Source of the DNA: DATHYU01 sp033722675
GTDB taxonomy: Bacteria; Actinomycetota; Acidimicrobiia; Spongiisociales; UBA11373
Assembly: GCA_033722675.1 (NCBI GenBank)
Contig: JAWVYO010000129.1
Location: forward strand, 1 to 5,840
DNA: 5,840 bases
Direction: 5' to 3'
The notes under the pieces are model-generated. The model saw nothing but the letters and a program-made list of their open reading frames with translations. It was not told the DNA's origin and did not search any database. This document shows positions 1 to 5,637 of the stretch, one piece after another; the first letter of the stretch is position 1, and each line of letters starts with the position of its first letter. The translations under genes and the position numbers were made by a program.

Positions 1-291
1 CTCGCCGGCTCCGCCGACACGCCGGCGATGGACGTCGAGACGGAGCAGACCACCGTCGCCGGGCGCGACGGCATCTGTTACACGTTCGAACCGAACCAGC
101 AGCTGACACCGGAGAGCGACGTCGAACGTGTCCGACAGTGCGTCGACGCCGAATTCGGCTTCACCCTGCTCATCGAGTCCCAGGAGGTCGGCGGCGAGAT
201 GGAGAACGTGATGACCCTCCTCGAGTTCGAGGAGCCCTCACCCGAGGACTTCGAGCCCACCGGCGAGGTCCAGTCCGTCCCGCAGTCGTGA
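1..291 (+). CDS. 3' end of a gene for a possibly exported protein (N-terminus outside window)
   Basis: The reading frame is open from the first base and ends at TGA 289-291, giving 96 visible residues. An internal ATG at 28 exists, but the frame continues upstream without a stop, so the gene very probably begins outside the window. The visible part has two cysteines (in the CYTF and RQCVDAE segments), which could form a disulfide in an exported protein. It is acidic and ends in a Glu/Pro-rich tail (EEPSPEDFEPTGE). The alternation of short hydrophobic and charged segments suggests beta strands. It faintly recalls the C-terminal half of LolA/LppX-like lipoproteins of Actinobacteria, but that is an impression and the N-terminal signal cannot be seen. 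Its stop codon overlaps the start of the kinase gene, so the two are probably co-transcribed and translationally coupled. Real coding is likely; the function is unknown. Confidence 0.8.
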   Translation, partial: LAGSADTPAMDVETEQTTVAGRDGICYTFEPNQQLTPESDVERVRQCVDAEFGFTLLIESQEVGGEMENVMTLLEFEEPSPEDFEPTGEVQSVPQS

Positions 292-1142
292 CGCTGCGGT
301 CGATCTCGTTCGGTGAGGCCCTCATCGACGAGTTCGACGACCGACGCGTCGTCGCCGGGGCGCCGCTGCACGTGGCGGCGCACCTGGCGTCGCTGCACTG
401 GGACTCCGCACTGGTGAGCCGGGTGGGCGACGACGCCGACGGCGCCCGGGTCCGCCGCACACTGCGGGACCACCACGTCGACGACCGATTCGTCGAGACG
501 GACCCCGATCTGCCGACCGGCACCGTCACGGTGAACGTCGACGGCGAGGGGGTCCCCACCTTCACGATCGACCGACCGGTGGCCTGGGACGCCATCGTCG
601 GGCCCGATCCGGTGCCGAATCACGACGCCGTGTGTTTCGGCACGCTGCCCATGCGGGACCCACGGGCCCGCGGAGCACTCGAGCGGCTGCTGGCCTCCTC
701 CACCGGTCTGCGGGCCGGGGACGCCAACCTCCGCGATCCGCACTGGGACGGGGAGGCGATCGAACTCCTCGTCGGGTCGTCCGATCTGCTGAAGCTGTCG
801 GACACCGAGCTCTCGACCGTCTCCGACCATCTGGACACCACCGGGGACCCCGGGGACCTGACGCTGCTGGGACCCGAGTGGGTCTGCGTCACGAGGGGTG
901 CCGAAGGCGCCGAGCTCCACCATCGGTCCGGCGGGTCCTGGAGCGTTCCGGGCCACGCGGTCACGGTGGTCGACACCGTGGGTGCGGGAGACGCCTTCCT
1001 CGCCGGTCTCGTCGACGGCCTGGTGCGCAACGGCGATCCGGAGGCGACCCTCGTTGCCGCCTCGATGCTCGCTGCCACCGTGGTGGCGCGCCGGGGCGGA
1101 CTCCCCGTGGAACCCGGCGGGGCCCCGGCGACGTCACAGTGA
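288..1142 (+). CDS. PfkB-family carbohydrate kinase (fructokinase-like)
   Basis: This is a 284-residue ATP-dependent sugar kinase of the ribokinase/PfkB superfamily, close to the usual 290-320 residues, predicted cytosolic. The N-terminus GEALIDEF (residues 9-16) is the family's first strand. AGAPLHVAAHLA (23-34) corresponds to the GGAPxNVA sugar-site motif. SRVGDDADG (44-52) and the PTGTVTVNVDGEG stretch follow in fructokinase order. DANLRDPHW (145-153) and LLKLSDTEL (167-175) match the NxR and KLNxxEL motifs. PfkB signature 2, DTVGAGDAF, lies at 229-237 with the catalytic base Asp235. The GTG start at 288 was chosen because it forms a GTGA overlap with the preceding stop and begins just before the first conserved strand; the open frame further upstream has no family similarity. 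There is no strong Shine-Dalgarno, which fits translational coupling. Two sugar-site positions depart from consensus (Ala23 for Gly, His28 for Asn), so the substrate should not be assumed to be fructose. Confidence 0.93.
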   Translation: MTLRSISFGEALIDEFDDRRVVAGAPLHVAAHLASLHWDSALVSRVGDDADGARVRRTLRDHHVDDRFVETDPDLPTGTVTVNVDGEGVPTFTIDRPVAWDAIVGPDPVPNHDAVCFGTLPMRDPRARGALERLLASSTGLRAGDANLRDPHWDGEAIELLVGSSDLLKLSDTELSTVSDHLDTTGDPGDLTLLGPEWVCVTRGAEGAELHHRSGGSWSVPGHAVTVVDTVGAGDAFLAGLVDGLVRNGDPEATLVAASMLAATVVARRGGLPVEPGGAPATSQ

Positions 1143-1170
1143 CACAGCCCACCGAAGCAGGAACCACGCC

Positions 1171-1902
1171 ATGAAGACCTTCACCGCCATCGCCGCCCTC
1201 GGGCTCCTCGTCGCCGCGTGCGGGACCGACGAAGGGGCAGGTGCGACGACCACCTCTCCCGATACGACGGTCCCGCCCACCACGACGACCTCCCAACCCG
1301 ACCGCAGCGAACCTGGTCCCGCCTTCGTCGACGGGGTGACCTTCGTCTTCCTGGAGTCGGATCCGGTCCAGGTCCGAGCCACGATCTCGGGCACCCTGCC
1401 CACGCCGTGCCACGATCTCGTGGTCACCCGCGACGGCGACCGCGTCGACGTCTCGTCCCGGTTCGACCCGACCGAGGTCTGCGTCGAGGTCCTCGAACCC
1501 TTCGAGACGACCGTCGATCTCGGCTCGAAGGACGACGGCGCCCACACCCTGGAGGTGAACGGTGAGACCTACGACTACACGGTCGGTTCCGAGGCCGCCG
1601 ACGACATGATCACCGGCCCCGCCTTCGTCGAGGACGTCGAGTTCGTGTTCCTGGAGTCCTATCCCGTCCAGGTGCGCGCGACGATCACCGGGAACGTGCC
1701 GACGCCCTGCCACACGGCCGAGGCGTCGGTCGCCGATCCGGTCGACGGCCGCATCGTCGTCGAGGTCACCTCGGCCGCGCCAGCCGACCAGATGTGCGCC
1801 CAGGTGCTCGAGCCCTTCGAACTGACCGTGGACGTCGGCGACTTCGAGACCGGCGACTACGCGGTCGTGATCGACGGGGTGGAGTACCCCTTCACGATCT
1901 GA
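1171..1902 (+). CDS. Lipoprotein with two tandem copies of a two-cysteine beta-rich domain
   Basis: This 243-residue protein starts with a short signal peptide. K2 is followed by a hydrophobic stretch and the lipobox VAAC with lipidation Cys17, so it should be anchored on the outer face of the membrane. A low-complexity Thr/Pro/Ser linker spans about residues 23-47. Two homologous domains follow, at 49-148 and 149-243. Each opens with GPAFV, continues with FVFLES.PVQVRATI.G and PTPCH, then a second cysteine, then VLEPFE.TVD and a closing NG/DG..Y strand. The cysteine pairs are Cys80/Cys104 and Cys180/Cys209, probably one disulfide per domain. The LES-PVQV...PxxC...PFE...G.Y.V.(N/D)G pattern is one I recall from uncharacterised exported proteins of several phyla; I do not know an assigned function. 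The ATG at 1171 is preceded by AGGA (1159-1162) at 8-base spacing, and the gene follows the kinase stop by 28 bases, so it probably shares that transcript. Signs of an enzyme active site are absent; a binding or adhesion role is speculation. Confidence 0.9.
   Translation: MKTFTAIAALGLLVAACGTDEGAGATTTSPDTTVPPTTTTSQPDRSEPGPAFVDGVTFVFLESDPVQVRATISGTLPTPCHDLVVTRDGDRVDVSSRFDPTEVCVEVLEPFETTVDLGSKDDGAHTLEVNGETYDYTVGSEAADDMITGPAFVEDVEFVFLESYPVQVRATITGNVPTPCHTAEASVADPVDGRIVVEVTSAAPADQMCAQVLEPFELTVDVGDFETGDYAVVIDGVEYPFTI
1315..1902 (+). repeat. Intragenic tandem duplication, two units (1315-1614 and 1615-1899)
   Basis: The DNA for the two lipoprotein domains aligns with an offset of exactly 300 bases. 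GCCTTCGTCGA at 1321 recurs at 1621. Over 1321-1420 against 1621-1720 I count 74 of 100 identical bases with no gap. The second halves need small gaps, and unit 2 is slightly shorter because the gene ends there. This is an old in-frame domain duplication rather than a recent repeat. Confidence 0.9.
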
Positions 1903-1924
1903 CCCGGCCGGGCGCGGCAGTCGG

Positions 1925-1930
1925 TACCGT
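1925..1930 (+). promoter_or_regulatory. Possible -10 box for the cyclase-STAND gene
   Basis: TACCGT fits the TANNNT pattern of actinobacterial -10 elements and lies 9 bases before the ATG at 1940. There is no Shine-Dalgarno sequence in the 37-base gap, so initiation at or just before the A of the ATG (a leaderless message) is conceivable. The spacing is longer than the usual 6-7 bases, and no convincing -35 is visible (TGACCC at 1900-1905 is 19 bases upstream). This is weak evidence. Confidence 0.25.
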
Positions 1931-1939
1931 TGCGCCACC

Positions 1940-4759
1940 ATGTCGACGGGCGCCTTCACCTTCCTGTTCACCGACATCGAAGGCAGCACCCGGCGATGGG
2001 AGTCGCATCCCGACGCGATGCAGGATGCCCTCGAGCGCCACGACCGGATCACGGCCGAGGTCGTCGACGGCGCCGGCGGACACGTGTTCAAGCACACCGG
2101 CGACGGCGTGTGCGCCGTCTTCGAGTCGCCCAGCGTCGCCATGGCGGCGGCCGCCGATCTCCACCGGGCGCTCGCCGCCGAGACATGGGACCCGCTCGAT
2201 GACCTCCGCGTGCGGTCGGCCGTGCACACCGGGGAGGCCGACCGTCGCGGCGACGACTTCTTCGGAGCGACGCTCAGCCGGGTCGCCCGCCTCATGGACG
2301 CCGCCCACGGCGGCCAGATCGTCGTGTCCGAGGCGGCGGCCGCCATCGGGCGCAGCGGTCTCGGCAGCGGACAGGGGCTCGTCGATCTCGGCGAACACCG
2401 GTTCAAGGACCTCGGACGAGCCGAGCGGGTCTACCAACTCTCCGATCGGGACCTGCCCCAGGACTTCCCGGCACTTCGTTCGCTCGAAGCCTTCCCCAAC
2501 AACCTGCCGGCGCAGCTGACGGCTTTCATCGGTCGCCACGACGAGCTGTCCGAGGTCGTCGGCCTGATCGACGAGAGCAGGCTCGTCACCCTCGCCGGCG
2601 TCGGCGGGGTCGGCAAGACCCGTCTCGCCATCCAGGCTGCCGCCGAGACGATCGACCGGTTCCACGACGGCGCGTGGTTCGTGGAACTCGCTCCGGTGTC
2701 CGACCCGGGCATGATCGTGCGCGAGGCGGCCGAGGCCCTCGACGTGCCCGAGGAGGCCGAGCGACCCCTCCGGGAGGTGCTGTTCGAGTACCTCGCCGAC
2801 CGCGAGCTGCTGCTCGTCCTCGACAACTGCGAGCACGTCATCGAGGAGGTGGCGTCCTTCGCCGAGGACGCGCTCAGGACGGCGCCGGGCCTCCGGGTGC
2901 TGGCCACGTCCCGAGAGGGCCTGATGATCGGCGGCGAACGGCTGTGGAGGGTCCCGTCGCTGCGTTCCGGCGACGACGCCGTCGAGCTGTTCGCCGAACG
3001 GGCCCGTCACGTGCGGCCGGGATTCGATCTCGACGACGAGAACCGGGCCACCATCGCCGCCATCTGCTCACGTCTCGACGGCATCCCGCTGGCCATCGAA
3101 CTCGCCACCGCCCGCCTCAAGGTGTTCGCACCTGCCCAGATCGCCGAGCGACTCGACGATCGATTCCGCCTGCTGACCGGTGGCAGCAGGACGGCGCTCC
3201 CCCGGCAGCGGACGCTCCAGGCGACCATGGACTGGTCGTACGACCTTCTCTCCGACGACGAGAAGGCGCTCTTGCGCCGGCTGGCGGTGTTCTACGGAGG
3301 ATTCTCCTTCGAGGCCGTCGAGGAGGTCGCCGGCGACGACAGCGTCGACCGGTACGAGATCGTCGACCTCCTCACCCGACTCGTCGACGCCTCCCTGGTG
3401 ACGGTCGACGACGGACCGGACACCCGGTACCGCCTCCTGGAGACCGTTCGCCAGTACGCCCAGGACCGCCTCGCGCAAGCCGAAGAGGGTGACGCCGTCC
3501 GGCGGCGCCACGCCGAATGGGCGCGCTCGGTCGCCGTCCAGGTCGAAGACGCGTTGCTCGGGAGCGAGTACGAGGTCTGGTCCCGGCGCCTGGAGGCCGA
3601 TCACGACAACTTCCGGGCGGCCATGACGTGGGCGCTGGAGTCGGGAAACGACGAGCTCGCCCTCGCGATCGCCTCCGGCCTCGGCCGGCTGTGGTTCTTC
3701 CACAGCCATCTCGCCGAAGGCTCGCGGTGGCTCGAGCGGGCGCTCGAAGCCGCTCCCGACGCCCCCACCCGGGATCGGGTCGAGGCCCTCGCATGGCTCG
3801 GCTCGTTCTATCTGCACCGCGGCATGGAGCGCGCCCACGACGTCATCCGCCAGGCCGCCGAAGCCGCCCACTCGAACGGCGATCGCGCGCTCATCGCCCG
3901 GACCGCCGTCTCCACCGGCAACTCGCACCTCATCCGGGGCCTGTTGCGGGAGGCGCGCGAGCAGTACGAGATCGCCGTCACCTGGGCTCGTGAGGTCCGC
4001 GACGACTACCTCTCGGTCCCCCTCGTGAACCTCGTCGTCGTGCACGCCTGGGCCGGACGGTTCTCGGAGGCCCGCTCGACGCTCGACGAACTCCTCGATC
4101 GGGCGGCGTCGACGGGGAACACGGAGATGGAGGGATGGGCCCTCACCAGCCAGGGCGTCCTGGCCGAGCAGTCGGGGGATGTCCCCGGCATGGAGGCCGC
4201 GTTCACCGCCGCCGTCCCGGTCCTCAAGGAGGCCGGTCAGCGGGTGGTCGAGGCGTGGGCGATGTACGGCCTTGCCGAGGTGGCACGCCGTCGCGGGGAT
4301 CTCGAGCGCGCTGGCGAGCTGTGGGAACGGGGACGGGCCATCAGCAAGGAGATCGGTGCGAACAGCGACCATCTCTTCATGCACCGGTCGCGACTGCGCC
4401 TGGCCCGCGACTCGGGAGATCACGACGCGCTGGCCGTGGCGCTGTCGGAGATGGCGGCATGGATCCGGAAGGATCGCGGGCTCCACCTCATCGCCTGGTC
4501 CGGTGGCGAACTGGTGCCGATGGTCGCCGATCGCGACCCGGCGAGGGCCCTCGAACTCGTCGGGATGACCCGGGCCATGCAGGAACGGTCTGGATGCGCC
4601 CTCGCCGTCGACGTCGAGGCGGCGTTCGCCGACGCCGAGGCGGCGGCCCTCGCTGCGCTCGACGATCGAACCGCTGCCGAGGCGAGGTCAGCGGGAGCCG
4701 ACCTCGACGTCGACGCAGCCGCCGATCTCCTCGAGAAGGTCGCCGACACGCTTCGGTGA
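1940..4759 (+). CDS. Class III adenylate/guanylate cyclase domain fused to STAND (NB-ARC) ATPase and TPR-like tail
   Basis: This is a 939-residue multidomain signalling protein with no signal peptide or membrane segment. Residues 5-135 form a class III cyclase homology domain. The metal-binding aspartates are Asp12 (FTDIEGST) and Asp55 (HTGDG). The purine-selecting pair is Lys51 and Asp106, the ATP-type combination. Arg117 is present, but the partner transition-state Asn is Ser113 (GATLSRVAR). After the linker FKDLGRAERVYQL and the boundary motif NNLPAQLTAFIGR (187-199) comes an NB-ARC/STAND module: Walker A GVGGVGKT 220-227, Walker B LLLVLDN 290-296, sensor-like ATSR 322-325 and GIPLA 381-385. 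A winged-helix segment begins near 421 (LPRQRTLQATMDWSYDLL) and runs to about 520. Residues from about 530 to the end are alpha-helical TPR-like repeats, for example EGSRWLERAL at 593-602. Mycobacterial relatives such as Rv0386 and Rv1358 end in a LuxR-type HTH; none is seen here. The expected role is cAMP synthesis gated by ligand or partner binding to the STAND/TPR part, with the ligand unknown. The ATG at 1940 directly precedes the conserved first strand. Confidence 0.95.
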   Translation: MSTGAFTFLFTDIEGSTRRWESHPDAMQDALERHDRITAEVVDGAGGHVFKHTGDGVCAVFESPSVAMAAAADLHRALAAETWDPLDDLRVRSAVHTGEADRRGDDFFGATLSRVARLMDAAHGGQIVVSEAAAAIGRSGLGSGQGLVDLGEHRFKDLGRAERVYQLSDRDLPQDFPALRSLEAFPNNLPAQLTAFIGRHDELSEVVGLIDESRLVTLAGVGGVGKTRLAIQAAAETIDRFHDGAWFVELAPVSDPGMIVREAAEALDVPEEAERPLREVLFEYLADRELLLVLDNCEHVIEEVASFAEDALRTAPGLRVLATSREGLMIGGERLWRVPSLRSGDDAVELFAERARHVRPGFDLDDENRATIAAICSRLDGIPLAIELATARLKVFAPAQIAERLDDRFRLLTGGSRTALPRQRTLQATMDWSYDLLSDDEKALLRRLAVFYGGFSFEAVEEVAGDDSVDRYEIVDLLTRLVDASLVTVDDGPDTRYRLLETVRQYAQDRLAQAEEGDAVRRRHAEWARSVAVQVEDALLGSEYEVWSRRLEADHDNFRAAMTWALESGNDELALAIASGLGRLWFFHSHLAEGSRWLERALEAAPDAPTRDRVEALAWLGSFYLHRGMERAHDVIRQAAEAAHSNGDRALIARTAVSTGNSHLIRGLLREAREQYEIAVTWAREVRDDYLSVPLVNLVVVHAWAGRFSEARSTLDELLDRAASTGNTEMEGWALTSQGVLAEQSGDVPGMEAAFTAAVPVLKEAGQRVVEAWAMYGLAEVARRRGDLERAGELWERGRAISKEIGANSDHLFMHRSRLRLARDSGDHDALAVALSEMAAWIRKDRGLHLIAWSGGELVPMVADRDPARALELVGMTRAMQERSGCALAVDVEAAFADAEAAALAALDDRTAAEARSAGADLDVDAAADLLEKVADTLR

Positions 4760-4769
4760 CGCGACGACG

Positions 4770-4786
4770 GGATCAAGGCCTGATCC
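4770..4786. terminator. Possible hairpin shared by two convergent gene ends
   Basis: GGATCA at 4770-4775 pairs with TGATCC at 4781-4786 around a five-base loop. It sits across the stop codon of the minus-strand methyltransferase and 10 bases past the stop of the cyclase gene. It has only six base pairs and no T tract on either strand, so it may be chance or a weak bidirectional terminator. Confidence 0.25.
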
Positions 4787-5375
4787 AGGTCCCCGTCAGG
4801 TTGGCTCCGGGCCCGCTCCCGGCGATGCGCACGTCCTCGCGCTCGAGGCCGGCGGCTTCGAGTTCCTCGAGCTCCTGCTCCGACACGGCCCACGGCGGTC
4901 CGGTCGGGATGACGTGGTGGGGGCGGAGCGCCGTGACGAGCAGCAGGCGCCGCCCGACGAGACTCGCCACGGCGTCGAGTGTCTCGGCGCGCAGGGCCGG
5001 CGGCAGCGACTGGATGGTGCGCACCTCCACCACGAGGTCGAAGGCACGCTCCCATTCGGGTGGCAGGTCGAAGAGGTCGGCCACCCGCCAGTCCACCTCG
5101 TCGCCGAAGCGGTCCCGGCACCAGGCGATCGCCTCCGGCGAGATGTCGAAGGCCGTCGTGTCCCACCCCGCGGCCGCCAGGGCGGCGGCGTCGTCGCCGA
5201 GGCCGCAGCCCACGACGACGGCCCGCCCCGGGTCGGGTTCGGCGGAGAGAAACTCCTCGACGGCCGGGCAGGGCCCCATCCGGGCCCACGGCACGCCGGA
5301 CGGATCGCGCTGCGCGTCGTCGTAGAGCGGGTCGAACCAGGCGGTCGCCTCGCGCTTCGTCCGGTCGTCCGTCAT
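4773..5375 (-). CDS. Class I SAM-dependent methyltransferase
   Basis: This 200-residue cytosolic protein has a Rossmann-fold methyltransferase layout. Motif I is VVVGCGLGDD at residues 53-62, the glycine-rich SAM loop. The acidic residue after strand 2 is Asp77 in TAFDIS, expected to bind the ribose hydroxyls. VADLFDLP (98-105) resembles motif II with Asp100 near the adenine. FDLVVE (112-117) is strand 4. The GCGLGDDA...GW.TTAFDIS.EAI pattern recalls the small methyltransferase group that includes thiopurine/ToxA-like enzymes, and the PWARMGPCP segment before motif I is typical of that group. The substrate cannot be told. The start at 5375 was chosen over an in-frame ATG at 5453 because a GGGAGG-type ribosome site precedes it by 10 bases and the extra 26 residues are basic, low-complexity and overlap the intergenic regulatory region. 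The gene converges with the cyclase gene and diverges from the tRNA cluster, so it is probably transcribed alone. Confidence 0.92.
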   Translation of the reverse strand: MTDDRTKREATAWFDPLYDDAQRDPSGVPWARMGPCPAVEEFLSAEPDPGRAVVVGCGLGDDAAALAAAGWDTTAFDISPEAIAWCRDRFGDEVDWRVADLFDLPPEWERAFDLVVEVRTIQSLPPALRAETLDAVASLVGRRLLLVTALRPHHVIPTGPPWAVSEQELEELEAAGLEREDVRIAGSGPGANLTGTWIRP

Positions 5376-5385
5376 GTCGCTGGTT

Positions 5386-5392
5386 CCCTCCC
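5386..5392 (-). promoter_or_regulatory. Shine-Dalgarno site of the methyltransferase gene
   Basis: Read on the minus strand this is GGGAGGG, a strong match to the anti-SD sequence, placed 10 bases before the ATG at 5375. It decides the start in favour of the 200-residue product. Confidence 0.7.
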
Positions 5393-5405
5393 GGCGTGGT
5401 CGGCC

Positions 5406-5411
5406 TATACT
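5406..5411 (+). promoter_or_regulatory. Candidate -10 box (TATACT) facing the tRNA cluster
   Basis: TATACT matches the TATAAT consensus at five of six positions and stands out in this GC-rich spacer. It would start transcription near 5418, about 60 bases before tRNA-Glu. No good -35 is visible at 16-18 bases (the region reads ggttccct), so it is only a candidate. The opposite strand reads AGTATA here, a poorer match for the methyltransferase. Confidence 0.4.
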
Positions 5412-5430
5412 CGCGCCGCTTCCACTTTGG

Positions 5431-5444
5431 CCACGGCGCCGTGG
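5431..5444. promoter_or_regulatory. Perfect 14-base palindrome in the divergent spacer
   Basis: CCACGGCGCCGTGG is its own reverse complement. It lies between the methyltransferase and tRNA-Glu starts and between the two -10-like boxes, where an operator would sit. A GC-rich region of this length could hold such a palindrome by chance, so an operator role is only inferred. Confidence 0.3.
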
Positions 5445-5462
5445 GTGCGTCACCGATCGGAG

Positions 5463-5468
5463 TATCCT
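5463..5468 (+). promoter_or_regulatory. Second candidate -10 box (TATCCT) close to tRNA-Glu
   Basis: TATCCT fits TANNNT and ends 11 bases before the tRNA-Glu gene, a spacing that would give a very short 5' leader. No clear -35 is seen. It competes with, or adds to, the box at 5406-5411. Confidence 0.35.
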
Positions 5469-5479
5469 CCACCGGTCCC

Positions 5480-5552
5480 GCCCCCATCGTCTAGCGGCCT
5501 AGGACGCTGGCCTTTCAAGCCGGTAACACGGGTTCGAATCCCGTTGGGGGCG
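5480..5552 (+). tRNA. tRNA-Glu (anticodon UUC)
   Basis: A full cloverleaf can be drawn. The acceptor GCCCCCA (5480-5486) pairs with TGGGGGC (5545-5551), with discriminator G5552. The D arm is at 5489-5505. The anticodon stem CTGGC/GCCGG encloses loop CTTTCAA, with anticodon TTC at 5514-5516, reading GAA/GAG. The T arm is ACGGG-TTCGAAT-CCCGT (5528-5544). The 3' CCA is not encoded directly after the discriminator; the following bases are CG and then CCA, so this transcript needs the CCA-adding enzyme. Confidence 0.97.
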
Positions 5553-5558
5553 CGCCAC

Positions 5559-5636
5559 GGGGGCGTGGTGAAGTCTGGAGTTCACGCCGGCCTGTCAAGC
5601 CGGAGGTCGCGGGTTCAAATCCCGTCGTCCCCGCCA
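5559..5636 (+). tRNA. tRNA-Asp (anticodon GUC), CCA encoded
   Basis: The acceptor GGGGGCG (5559-5565) pairs with CGTCCCC (5626-5632) through one G-T wobble. Discriminator G5633 is followed by an encoded CCA (5634-5636). The D arm GTGA/TCAC (5568-5585) has a ten-base loop containing the conserved GG. The anticodon stem CCGGC/GCCGG holds loop CTGTCAA, with anticodon GTC at 5594-5596. The T arm is GCGGG-TTCAAAT-CCCGT (5609-5625), with a G-T pair at its base. It starts six bases after tRNA-Glu, so both are surely on one transcript. Confidence 0.96.
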
Positions 5637-5637
5637 C

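Noticed and set aside
1903..1912. CCCGGCCGGG palindrome right after the lipoprotein stop codon
   Set aside because: At ten bases it leaves only three pairs around a four-base loop and is expected by chance at this base composition.
961..2406. Minus-strand open frame of 481 codons spanning three plus-strand genes
   Set aside because: It crosses the PfkB signature, the lipobox and the cyclase motifs of real genes, and its product is low-complexity Arg/Gly/Ala sequence.
1892..3010. Long minus-strand open frame (372 codons) opposite the cyclase gene
   Set aside because: It lies antisense to conserved cyclase and Walker motifs, gives a Gly/Arg/Val/Asp-rich product with no recognisable domain, and is expected as a shadow of GC-rich codon usage.
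3068..4486. Minus-strand open frame of 472 codons opposite the TPR region
   Set aside because: It is a mirror of a GC-rich coding strand, has no recognisable family, and the plus-strand reading carries clear helical repeat sequence.
5376..5453. N-terminal extension of the methyltransferase to an ATG at 5453
   Set aside because: The added residues are basic low-complexity sequence, they cover the palindrome and the TATACT box, and a strong ribosome site marks the start at 5375.
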